Assembly: GCA_963680875.1 (NCBI GenBank)
Contig: OY804585.1
Coordinates: 44,561,414-44,625,413 of the forward strand
DNA length: 64,000 nt
DNA from: Bathymodiolus brooksi
Taxonomy: Eukaryota; Mollusca; Bivalvia; Mytilida; Modiolidae
Direction: 5' to 3'
Part shown: piece after piece, positions 1-10,615 of the stretch
Layout of the letters: every line of letters begins with the position of its first letter
How positions within the stretch are numbered: position 1 is the first letter of the stretch
Notes under the pieces: model-generated
What the model was told of the DNA's origin: nothing
What the model saw: the letters and a program-made list of their open reading frames with translations, nothing else
Databases searched by the model: none
Program-made: the position numbers and the translations under genes

Positions 1-113
1 TGGTATCCGTTGAGTTACTCATGTTAAAAATCTGGTTGAAAGTTGTGAACAAGGAAAGGACAGGGATTGACTACAACAAAAAGAACATATCCAGGATCAT
101 CTGTAACACAGAC

Positions 114-974
114 CAGGGGCGTAGCTGAGGCTTAATAGTGTGCACGCCATAATTTTTGAAAGGGAGTGTGTCTGGGTCTGCCCCCTCTCCCCCCCCCCCC
201 GAATTTTTTTTTTCGAGATGCAAAATTGTGCGATCTGGGGCCATTTCAGGGTTTCATATAACATTAATTAGAATCAAGCATAATTTAAATGACTTTGATA
301 GACAAGCATTTCTTAAAATTGTTCAAAATCTGCCCTTCGTGTCTTAGCTGATACTAACACCTTCGTTGCTTTGTACAAGTCCACTGTCCACTTCAAAAAC
401 TCGGTGAATATGCATCAATCCAAGGGAAGATAACATGTCATTCTTAATAGTCGACCTAACATAAGTTTTCAAACGTCTCAGTACACTAAATGACCTTTCA
501 GCAGTAGCGCTTTCTTATTGGCATACACATACACATACAATTGTATCTGTAGAAGGATAGAGAACTGGATTTACAGAATCAAGTATGGTACAAAGTGTTG
601 TTGGCAAATCATTCCGTTTTGTAATGTTTGGTTCGCAATCTGGCAACTTCTCTCCTGAAACCCTCTAATGACAAATCAATGTCGGCCTGGTATGCCTCGT
701 GTATTGCAGCGGCATGATCATTAGTTATTTTGTTAACAGCACGAGGCAGTAGATGCTGTGCATGGAAGCGGTTTTCCGATTTAACGTACCGTTTGCTAGT
801 CTATATATTACCGTACATAGTTACTAGTACGTCCTAATAGCCGCTAAATAATAATATAACAAAAATATTGCTAATTTTAACAGTAATTTTTTTATATTTT
901 TTTTATTTCCCATTTTTTTTAACCTGCTAATGTGCACGCTATGGCGTCACAGCGTATATGCATCTACGCCTCTG
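114..974. mobile_element. Decayed hAT-like DNA transposon with imperfect terminal inverted repeats
   Basis: The left end reads CAGGGGCGTAGCTGAG and the reverse complement of the right end reads CAGAGGCGTAGATGC, so the two ends form imperfect inverted repeats of about 15 bp. Between them lies a minus-strand hAT transposase remnant. A C-rich tract at about 181-200 followed by a T run lies near the left end. I do not see a clean 8-bp target duplication (acacagac on the left, cagaaatt on the right), so the exact ends are uncertain. The element is short and broken and cannot move itself. Confidence 0.6.
344..798 (-). pseudogene. hAT transposase C-terminal remnant (ZNF862/TTF-type family)
   Basis: Reading the minus strand, 798-612 translates to a stretch containing SENRFHAQHLLPRAVNK and ending in YKTE. 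After a one-base shift, about 611-517 reads LPTTLCTILDSVNPVLYPS. After another shift, 514-347 contains ESATAERSFSVLRRLKTYVR followed by SLGLMHIHR, then TAA at 344-346. The ATAERSFS..LRRLK block is the characteristic hAT C-terminal dimerisation region. The N-terminal zinc finger and most of the catalytic core are missing. At least two frameshifts and an in-frame stop show it is dead. Assignment rests on motif recognition only. Confidence 0.75.
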
Positions 975-1510
975 CAGAAATTCTGTAGCAGTTAGTCATG
1001 ATTGTGACCGTAAAACTTTTAAAGTTATCAGTGGGAACCTTTTGTTTTGTAGCAACAACACTCTATCAAGGAAATGCTGACAGTAAAAACAAGTTCTTGA
1101 ATATCTACCAACTGACAGATTTATACTCTAAGCGCATGTGTTGCTGGAATGTAGCTACCTGTAAATGGAAAGTTCACAATAGGAAAATTGAAATCATCTC
1201 TCTTGTTACCAGCGAGCTGCTGGTAAGATCAGGATCAGAATCAGGAAGATTTTTAGTAGGCAAATTTTTCTGAATGGCTTTTTGTTCTTTTGTAAGGTAT
1301 GTTTACCTTAATAATTAACAGAAAATATAGGTTATATATTTTTATGAAATAAACACGTGTTTTCTTAGAATATGGTAAATCCGAGAATTTATGATGTGCA
1401 AAGCAGATGTTTGTTTACAAACAATAATTATATATGTAAGTGTATTTTGTAAACAACTAATGGTACGTAGATACATTGTATCTAACATAGTTAACACTTA
1501 ATCCAAAAAG

Positions 1511-4304
1511 CAAGTAGGATGGGCAATGCCAGAAACATTTAAAACGCATATTGTTAGACTTTCATACTTTGTCATGCTTTATCGCATCAATAGGAAAACT
1601 TTGGGGCGATTGTGGTTTGAAAGACATTTTGGTAGATTCATCTGTGTATGCAGCAGGGACTGTTGATCAAATGATGTGTGGAAAGCAGTTCAACCGTGCT
1701 ATGAGGGCGTTAATACTGGTGTATGAAACTTTACGTTCACTTTGGCTGTCGGCATTCTTTCAGTGGTGTGAGGACAATGGTATTGTAAATCCATTACCTG
1801 ACCCTGTCAGGACAGACCTTTATAATATTGTTTTTAAATTCCAAAAAAGGTCAGATTGATTCCAAATCCGTGAGTGAAACATCTGTTCTTGTTATGAACA
1901 GCCTTTCAGAGCACTTAGAAAAATTAGAAAATTTGGATATACGACTTCCCCAACTTTCAAATACTGGGACCTATTTTTAAAGGCCACAGAGATATTGATT
2001 CTAAATATTAGATCTGAAAGACAGGGGTCCTGGAATATGCACTTATCCTCCATTGCTTCAATGCTACCATATCTTTGCGTTGCTAATAGGGTTAACTATT
2101 CTCGGTATTTACCCGTTTATATATTGGATATGCTTGATTTGCACCAGGATTTGAAATCAGCTTTTGAATCTGGACAATTTGCAATACGCCAAAAGCCAGG
2201 AAAATTTAACGGTGTTTGGTCTGACATGGCCACTGAAAAAACTGTGATTAGAGATTCAAAAGGTCGCGGAGGAATAGTTGGAATAACAAGACAAAAGTCT
2301 ACTCTTATTCGGTGGACTCTATGTTGGCATGTCCTGGCAGACTTTAGTGGTGAGATGAGGACAAGATCAGGTTTAACCAGCACCGAAGAAACTGTTCATG
2401 AGGAGACAAAACCAACAGCATTGCGCAGGGATGAAGCCCATGTTCAGCTGATCATCAATCATGTCAACGATCGTATGACAAATCCGTTTGATGCCTCATC
2501 TCATCCTAAGGCACTGATTAATATTTCAACAGGTATGCATGCAACTAGAGAAATCCAAGAATCACTTACAGGCGCTGTTGATGAAGGAATGAAAATTCTC
2601 CAATCGTTTGTAAACGGGACTCTGACAGAAGGTAACAACCGTGATTTTTACGGTCCAAGTACACGATCCAAACTGAAAACTTTCGAAGATCTGACCAAAA
2701 AAACTAAACTGAAATGTAGATCGGGAGAAGTTTTGCATGTTCATATTAGCCCCGAATTAGTATTTCGCCGTACGTTGGTACTTGCTACGTGCCGTGATGA
2801 TATAACAGTAGAAAAAGTCCTTTCGTTTCCAATAGGACCGAATCCAACTTCCCTTTTCCACGAGGATGGTACAATGCGTAAAACGAATAAAGCCAATTTA
2901 TGTCATGCACTAGAATCAGATGTTACCTCAATAAGTCAACTAACACCCTTTGATCGCTCTTCTACGGTACTGATACAAGACGGCATGGCTTTATTACAGA
3001 GCATGAATGTTAAAGCATTCAAAACATTTGGTGATTTAGCTGAACATTTCATCAAATGTCAGCAGCAATGTTTCCCAAGTGCTGCATCTGTTGTTGGGGT
3101 ATTTGACAGATACGATAAAAAGTTATCTATTAAATCTGCTGAACGAGACAGACGTTCCAGCTCTTTTGGTTATCACAAGGTCTTTCAGTTGATAGATGGT
3201 CGGCCAATTCCAGACTGGAAAAAGTTTCTTGGAGTAAATGCCAACAAACAAGCTCTACTAAAATTCCTTGGCGATTTTGTAATACGGAGTCACTCCCAGT
3301 CCTCGATAGTAACATCATCTGATGATGAGCTTTATCTTGCTGGTTTATTCTCTGACTCATCAACTACAAAGAATTTCACGCCTTCAAAAGTGAGCGATTG
3401 TCCAGATTTGTTCAGCAATCACGAGGAGGCTGATACCCGTATGATATTACACGCCATTCATGCTGATGCTCGCTTTGGCGACATGAATGTAAAAGGTCGT
3501 ATAATTATCAAGTCTCCAGATACAGATGTTCTCCTTCTTTGCATACATTTCTTTCCTTCAATGAGGAACACAAAAGAACTCTGGTTCAAAACTGAGACAG
3601 TTACAAGAACAAAAGATGGTCGTTACTATCTTCCAGTCCATGATATTTGCCATATCCAGAGTCCTCTTGTATGCAAATTATTGCCTGCAATGCATGCTTT
3701 AACAGGTTGCGACACCACATCCTCATTTTTTGGAATAGGAAAGAAAATCGTGCTAAAAACACTAAAGGACAACATTGATGAATTCGCTGACTTGAACAAG
3801 CTTTGTCTACTTGACAGTGAAACTTCCATAGACGTTTCTAGAAACTTTGTGGCAAGATTATACGATCAGAAGGGAAAGATGAAATCTGCTCATGACAATT
3901 TAAATAGGTTGAGGGTAAAGATTGCAAAGCAGAAGGATGTAAGCTTGGCAAAGTTACCACCATGTGAAGCTTCATTCGTTCAACATGTTCTCAGAGCTTC
4001 CCTTCAGACTTACATCTGGATGAAGTCAGACACAGCGCAACCACCTGAAAAATCCGCCTTAGACTTTAGTTGGGGAGATCAAAACGGATTGTCACCCGTT
4101 TACTTTGTTGGTCAGACTTCTTCAGATTTTCTGAAAGATTTGCTGTGTACATGTAAAGGCAAATCTTCGTGTTCTCAGGGTTGTGTTTGTGCTGAACAAA
4201 ATCTGACCTGCACTGAGCTATGTCAATGTCAAGGGACTGATGCATGTTGCAACCCGTTGACTCAAACTGTAAATGAAGATAGTGATGATGAAATGAACAT
4301 ATAA
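1511..4304 (+). pseudogene. Partial copy of a transposon-like protein with C-terminal CXC (tesmin/TSO1-like) domain
   Basis: The copy starts at KQVGWAMPETFK (1511), which matches the middle of the minus-strand copy at 6.5-9.2 kb. A 5-bp deletion near 1552 shifts the frame to FHTLSCFIASIGKLWGD, a second shift comes near 1850 and a third near 1945. From about 1950 to 4304 the frame is open for about 770 codons. Visible blocks are HEEADTRMILHAIHAD (about residue 475 of the open stretch), IIKSPDTDVLLLC, LPAMHALTGCDTTSSFFG (about residue 565) and a cysteine-rich end (about residues 718-753, CTCKGKSSCSQGCVC) resembling a CXC domain. The acidic HEEADTR and SPDTDV blocks recall PIN/FEN-like nuclease motifs, but that is inference. 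Such proteins are common and uncharacterised in invertebrate genomes. No intact start is present. Confidence 0.7.
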
Positions 4305-5265
4305 TTCTTGCATCTAACTGTCGCTTTATTTGAGTAATCTGTGTACTAATAAGCCAGTGATTTTGAAGTCATCAAATATCTTGTGATACAGTCTGTGATA
4401 ACACAGTACTTAAAAAAACTCTAATACTTCAGTGATTTCTCTTAGCATACATCTGAAATCATTTCATCCTTAATTCATCTTAAATAATCTTTTACTGATC
4501 TTAGAAGGCCACAAAATTCAAACATACTAGCTTTCATAATTTCAATCATGTGGTCGTCATGGAGGGTGTTAGTGTTTGTTGTTTGGTGTAACATGTGTAA
4601 TTGTTTACGAGACCTAAGCTTCGCCTCCGATGACTTAATAAGCTTAATTTATGTAGAAACCAATTCTATTTAATATTTTGAGGTTTCTTATCTCAATTGG
4701 TAACTCAAAAACCTTAAGTAGTCACTGATCGTAATTAGACGCACAACCACTAAATTGCCATGATTTTGGGTCTACTATGGACTCTCTTAATTTTTTTGTT
4801 AAAAGTGAAATCGTTTTTTTTTTATGTTAAAAAATGAATTTAGGGCATGCTATTTAAAAAACCGTCAAAAAGTCATATTCTGCAAATATGTCAAGTTCAA
4901 GGTCGGGTTAACTTCTTGTCAGTTGAGATTTACGAAAAATATCAAAGTTCAAGATTAAGGCTAATTTTCAGAGGTTCTTTTGATTTTTTTCCATCAAAAC
5001 TTATAAAATATGGCAATGGTAACTATATTATGTTAAACAGAATGAACATTTTCAACGTTACATAATTTTTAGGACATACAGAATTATTTTATTAATCTTC
5101 TCCAATATTTGAACGAAACTGTAGCTTGACCTTTGACCTCAAATATTTGATACACGCAGCCGTTTTTCACTTTGACGACAGTTGTATTCTTATGCCATTT
5201 GTCTTTCTCATTCCAACGATATACAACTTAGCCATACCTTCTTTCAGCACATTAAATCCATCAAA
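4305..5265. other. Non-coding AT-rich spacer
   Basis: No convincing gene. It is AT-rich with short T runs near 4790-4830 and a ttgacctttgacctc-type stretch near 5127-5141 that resembles dispersed repeat sequence. The short open frames in it match nothing I recognise. Confidence 0.6.
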
Positions 5266-5637
5266 TTATGTATCTGGTTGCAAGACTATTAAAACGAAAC
5301 CTAAAAACATCAAACCAACAAATAAAAACCCATGCGTACCAAGCACTCGTCAGGCCAAAATTAGAGTACTCATGCTCTATCTGGGACCCTCACACACATG
5401 AATCCATTAGAAAAATTGAGATGGCCCAACGACGAGCTGCTCGGTACATCTGTAGATCATCCCCTAAGATATAGGCAAATATATACTTCCAAAGACACAT
5501 ATAGACATTCATTCTTCCCATACACAATACCACAATGGAACCAACTTCCTATAAATACACTTACTCTCGTCCATATACCTTCAGTCGTCAGCTTCAGAGA
5601 ACAGCTAACACCTACTGTTCTCTGCAACATACTATAG
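5266..5637 (+). pseudogene. LINE reverse transcriptase C-terminal fragment
   Basis: One frame (5268-5474) reads YQALVRPKLEYSCSIWDPHT and then MAQRRAARYICR, the conserved block after the reverse-transcriptase catalytic core in jockey/CR1-group LINEs. After a frameshift near 5470 the C-terminal end continues as RHSFFPYTIPQWNQLP to the stop at 5635-5637. The same blocks occur in the minus-strand LINE at 16.6-19.4 kb (SNLEYCASVWSPHT, RRAARYVTNRY, YSFFPHAIVLWNALP), so the two belong to related families. The fragment is 5'-truncated and frameshifted. Confidence 0.8.
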
Positions 5638-5881
5638 TTTTCTTTAATATTCTGTAAGTAGTTTTATAATCACTAAAAGTTCGTTTCTGCACTAATTTAC
5701 TTGCATATCATTTACAAATTAAATTGTTATTGTTTCTTTTTGGCACATTTTAGTATATATTTTCTTTTTTGTGCATGTTTATGAGAGGTCGGACTATTTC
5801 AGGATTTGTTTTAAGACTTCTTTTCATTGCTTTAAATACTTTTCATTCCAAGATTATTTCTTAAAAATGAAGACGTAGCTA
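5638..5881. other. Short spacer after LINE fragment
   Basis: AT-rich sequence between the LINE fragment and the left inverted repeat of the next transposon. It probably includes the 3' untranslated end of the LINE. No gene seen. Confidence 0.5.
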
Positions 5882-5937
5882 ATAGTAGGGTGCCCGACGA
5901 AAGATTTTTGCGAATTTGCCTTAACGGAATTACACAC
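5882..5937 (+). repeat. Left terminal inverted repeat of the 4.1-kb element
   Basis: Two conserved blocks, ATAGTAGGGTGCCC and TTAACGGAATTACACAC, are separated by 25 diverged bases. Both recur inverted at 9933-9999. Confidence 0.75.
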
Positions 5938-6499
5938 ACCTGTATGATACATCGTTGGAATGAGGAGAACAAGCCGCATCGAAATAAATATGTCGTCGTT
6001 ATGTATTGTGGTCACGTTTTTTTTTAAATTGGGGTCAAAGGTCAAGATCTAAAAATTGGAACTAACACACCACAAGTTTTAAAAGGCTTCCTTCTTCGAC
6101 AAGACTGTGAAGAACTTTAAACTGGAATGCCAATTTTATTTGTTAAGCTTAATATTTTATTATTTTATGCTTATTTTTTTATTTTACATTGTTTGAATAT
6201 AGAGCAAAAGGCCATTTTCTAAAAAAAAATGCCATTTTACAATTTTCGTATATATGAGAAATAAAAGTGACCTTGACCTGTCATAGTTTGAACATTTCTC
6301 ATTTTTATTTGATATTCATTTAAAGGAAACCTTCAAATTATTTTTTAACCCTTAACATTTGACAACTGGTGGACGGATTCCAAAAAAACTAATCATGTTT
6401 CAGTTATGGTACACCTTGACTAATTACTGGTAAAATATCTATTAACCTCAAACTTCGTAAAAGGTACCAAAATTCAAATATAATGGCTTATGTGTTTGC

Positions 6500-9180
6500 A
6501 ACATATTATTTGTAACAGGAGATAAATTAAACATAACCATCTAGAATTGTTTACTCTGTTAGTGACAAACATGAAGGGTAGCATAGCCGACACTGATGAC
6601 AAATGCAATTTCCACAACCCATCTCTTTCGGATCGAATATTTTGCAACATTATTTCAATGGCATTGAGAAACATCCCAAAATTTGAATGTCGGTGATTCA
6701 CTACAGCCCCATTTTCTGAAATCATCCATCAAAGGAAGCATATAGTTGTCAATTGCTTATGTTGCTACATTTCTAGTCTCATTGGTACTTGGTTTTGGTG
6801 GAAATGTGACAGCAAGTTCAGATAAATCTGACCAAAAATTGTCAGGAAATGACTTTATCAAGTCATTTTTATTACACCAACTAAAAAAGGCAGACAACCA
6901 TGACACACTCAATGCCTCATATGCCAATACAAAAACTCTTGTCGCACGATTGAATTCTTTACCATTCAGCATCTGATCAACTGTCCCGGCAGCATATACA
7001 AAAGAACCAACCAACAAATCTTTAAGACCACCATCACCCCACAACTTTCCAATCGCTGCAATATAGCAGGATAACGTGTGAAAACCACATAATCGTACTG
7101 TATGGTTGCGAAAAGTCTCGGGGATCGCCCATTCAACTTGCTTAGCTATAGCATACAGTTGTTGATCGAATGTTTGTACTGAATGTACCTGACCCATAGC
7201 TTTTGTCATATCAACACACCTTTTCATCGTTGTAAAGACAATTGACATATCATTTGGTTTTGACTCAATGATACGTGCGTAAGACACTACGAAAAATTCA
7301 GATTTATATTCTGATAATCCGCTGTTATAGCCGGTCCCAAAAGGAATTTGCTGGGGTTGGTTTGCTGGGAAGCGAATTGGAATGTCAAGAATTTTTCTAG
7401 AAATAGAACGTAGAAGAAGCCAAAGAATGTCTGATGTTTTGGAAAGGTTACTTGAACATTCAGTTATCCTGTCAAACGCATTCTCAATTCTACCAGGAAC
7501 TCCCTTTGTCTTTGGTTTACTAAATGCTAAGCAAGCTGTCAAAGATGATGCACTGTTGCTGATCTGTACAGACCTTTCCTGTAATCTTTTTTTCTTTGAT
7601 TGGCTAATATTGGGGTCTACTGCATAGTGACGGATTTGAAAAACTGCCCTTGCCATTGAATGGAAAGTGTTTTTACCGTCAACGGTTTCAGTGTTGATAT
7701 CGATGTTGTCAGCACCCTCCTGAATTAAACCACCACCCTGATGCATAGGGATTATACCATCAGGAACGTAGATACCATCTTGAATTTTTTCAATTTCATG
7801 GTGTGCAATGCTGGTTAGATATCGTCTGACTTCTCCATAAGAAGCACAGAAACCATTAGAGTGTAATGTCTCGATAAGTTGCTTTGAACCGATATCGTGG
7901 TACAGCTGTACAGCAAAACCAAGGTGGAATGGAGTAAGCACATCTCTTGAGATAGAAAATATGCATTCAGTTATACCCATCACTTTCTGCAGCTTATCGT
8001 TTAGAATATTGTAAGGTTCTGATGCATTTTTAAAGGATTTATAATCAAGCAACCAGCAGATAAATTTTGTAAGAGACAAGGGCATTCTATCCATAGCCAA
8101 TGCAAGTGACACCTCGTTCGCAGTGGGGTATTCGTCGGTGGAAATGTTTATTTTCTCGATGTCACGCCTCAAGATTCGAATGGCAGCGTGCAATATTTGG
8201 TCATCATTGCAAGAATCTGCAACTGTAGATATCTCTTGTTTGATTTCAGACGTTTTTAGTTTCGACTTTAAATTACCTGCAGTTGCGACAACATGTCCTA
8301 TTGACACATCACTTCTGAAGACTATGTTGGACTTCCCCTGTCCGCGCTGTAACTGTACAACGATTGAATCGCCGTAATGTATTTTAAGTCTGTCTTGTAA
8401 TTTGGTAACAGGATTTGGGATGTGTGCGGGAAGATAAGCAAGATACTTTTGAAGTAATTGTGTCATTAGAAAAGCCTGTTTACGCACTGTTAGGTCTTCG
8501 TGAATATCAGCTATAAGCATTTTAAAAGCATAGTCATGAACACCAAATTCTGGACAATCGTCTTCCTGAAATTTTGATTTCACAGGGGTATACCTTAGCA
8601 AGTACTTAGTAATGCAACCGGAATGATAGACAGCATTATCAATAAATTCTTCGCTGCCAAGTATTTTGATGATTCTTTGATCATTTTTGAAAACAGCCGA
8701 TTCCCGTAGTCTATTCCGACGATCAGTTGATTCAATTTTGTTCAGTTTTCTATCTTTTTTAAACGTTTTCTTTTCACAGAGAAAACATACTTTCCAATTT
8801 AACAGTTGGTTAATATTAGAATCTGGCACAAATGATTCTGTTATACATGTAGTATGTCCCGGTTCAACTGCAGTGGGTTCTGACATAGAATAACTGCAAT
8901 TGCGCCTGCTTGTGTATGATTTGTACCAAGCGCGATGGTACAACATTTTAAAATCTCCACAGCGAATACAATCTAAACTAGGAACATCCTGCAAAATTCT
9001 AACATAAACATCATCTTTCCTGGCTTCGATAAAGCTATTTTTGCTAATATTTCGCATAGTTATCACTAGCGAGTCACAAAATGAACTTTGACAAATAATG
9101 CATTTGTCCCAGTTCACTTCATTTCGACTTCTTTTAGGACTAGACGGACAAAGTTTTACCGGGCTGTGAAACTGAGCCAT
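6500..9180 (-). pseudogene. N-terminal two-thirds of the CXC-family transposon protein
   Basis: A long minus-strand frame is open from upstream of 9180 to TAA at 6757-6759. The first ATG, which I choose as start, is at 9180 (MAQFHSPVKLCPSSPKRSR), giving about 807 codons. The N-terminal region has paired cysteines and histidines (CIICQSSFC, CIRCGDFKMLYHRAW, VCFLCEKKTF, YHSGCITKYL) that look like zinc-binding units. Past the TAA the same frame continues with family sequence (AIDNYMLPLMDDFRKW), so the TAA is a nonsense mutation. A frameshift near 6675 follows, then QNIRSERDGLWKLHLSS, which aligns with QNIRSERQGSW-like sequence of the plus copy at about 2000. Similarity fades near 6500. It overlaps the plus copy by roughly 140 residues. 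Function unknown; probably the element's transposase or a partner. Confidence 0.7.
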
Positions 9181-9932
9181 TTCCGGACTTATAACGTATC
9201 CTGCAGGATTGGTTCGTGTATTAGAAACACATGAATTAAACAAATTTTAAAAACAGTAAAACCAATCAACGGCCGACATAAAAATGAATGTTTTTAAAAC
9301 ATGAAAACCTCAAACAATTCCACTGAACAATTAAAACCAATATATTTGCCCTAAAAGGAGAGAAAATACTAAATGCATGGAGACAGAGATCGTGCTAGTT
9401 AATGACCGGCGAGCGACACATCATTAACAAAAACCGGTACATGACAATCCGTGTATGAAAGAGGAAATTTACACTGTTATTTGAGTTTATATTTTGCCAA
9501 TTTCTCAACAACCGCTGACATTTAGATTATGATTTTTGGCACACATGTACATTTCATCAATATGTTTTCTTCAAAATCAAAGTACAATTATAATGTAGTG
9601 TAATTACTTTGCTTTTGTTGAAAATACGGTTAATTTGGGGTCACATTTGAGGCTTATAGTAAAGCTGATATACTCTTTCAAAAATCAATTATTTACATCC
9701 CGTTTTTATTTTGATTATATCTTTGATACATTATCTCTTATGTAAAAAGCTTTTTAGCTATTAGATAGCGGAGAATATTTTTATTTTGCATCCTGAAAAT
9801 ACCAGGTACAATGTGTCAACCGAGGGTACCTTTGAAAAACGTGAAATTAAAAAAATCGTGACCACAGAAACTTACGACAATTAAAAATACAAAATGTAAT
9901 AATTTTTCTAGCGTTTAAACCCAAAATTAGCC
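9181..9932. other. 5' flank of the element-borne gene
   Basis: AT-rich sequence between the start of the minus-strand gene and the right inverted repeat. It should hold the promoter and leader of that gene. The coding frame stays open about 60 bases upstream of the ATG, so an upstream exon cannot be excluded. Confidence 0.4.
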
Positions 9933-9999
9933 GTGTGTAATTCCGTTAACCCAAACTCGATAACTAAGCGTCTTTTTTTAACACTGGGCACCCTACTAT
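9933..9999 (-). repeat. Right terminal inverted repeat of the 4.1-kb element
   Basis: It contains GTGTGTAATTCCGTTAA and GGGCACCCTACTAT, the reverse complements of the two blocks at 5882-5937. Confidence 0.75.
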
Positions 10000-10441
10000 A
10001 AGAACAAAGTGTGACGCTGTTACGATAGTCAGCTGTTTCAAATTCAAGGAGTTTTTTTTTTGGATTTAAGGAGTTTAAGTGATTTAAAACGTGAATTTTT
10101 TTGTGACATTGAATACATTTTGGACACATTTCAATATTTGTGAAGTTATTTTGAAGACTTTCAGTTAAATTTTGAAAGAATTTTCAAGTTGAAGTGTCAT
10201 AGGATTACAACGGTTTCAGAGACATGAATGATTTTCTGGAAATTCGTTAAAAGCGTAGTGAGGATTCAAAGAAAGAATAGAAGACTCAACAGAGATTTAG
10301 TAAGATCTAACCATTACTTGCACAACACACAATTTCCATTGAAAAGGCAAATTTTAGCCCCCAAAAAAAATTGTTGTTTACACAAACCACCATAGAAACA
10401 TCAACTTCCGGTAAAATACAGATGGAATCTGATCATGATAA
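10000..10441. other. Spacer / 5' region of the split LINE
   Basis: No gene recognised. The LINE coding frame becomes visible from 10442, so part of this may be its leader or flanking DNA. Confidence 0.4.
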
Positions 10442-10615
10442 ATTAAAAAATTTCTGAAGGCAAGCGCTAGACACAGGAGAAGGTCGCAACGAGACACTTG
10501 GCACTATTACAACTTTAAACTCTACAAAGACGGTGTACACCCAACACAAAAACTTGCAAAGCCAAGGGTCTGGCTTAGAGAAATAGTAGACCGAATCAAA
10601 GAAGCGTGCTGGTGA
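10442..10615 (+). pseudogene. SGNH/esterase-like C-terminal fragment of LINE ORF1
   Basis: The frame opens after TAA at 10439 and ends at TGA 10613-10615. It contains DTWHYYNFKLYKDGVHPTQK. The DGVH pair resembles block V (D-x-x-H) of SGNH hydrolases found in ORF1 of some CR1/L2 LINEs. It is only 57 residues, so this is the tail of a truncated domain. Immediately downstream the reading continues in another frame with the rest of ORF1. Moderate confidence because only one motif is visible. Confidence 0.45.

Larger units (their letters stand above)
5882..9999. mobile_element. 4.1-kb DNA transposon with terminal inverted repeats carrying an N-terminal copy of the CXC-protein family
   Basis: The left end ATAGTAGGGTGCCC (5882-5895) is the exact reverse complement of GGGCACCCTACTAT (9986-9999). 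About 25-35 bp further in on each side a second matched block follows: TTAACGGAATTACACAC (5921-5937) and GTGTGTAATTCCGTTAA (9933-9949). Between them lies the minus-strand gene copy that stops short of its C-terminal half, so this looks like an internally deleted derivative. The flanking target duplication is short and ambiguous (TAA or TA). The paired blocks tie the protein family to a cut-and-paste element; I do not recognise the superfamily. Confidence 0.7.

Noticed and set aside
9908..10129. 73-codon minus-strand frame spanning the right inverted repeat
   Set aside because: No domain, and it crosses the element border; likely chance.
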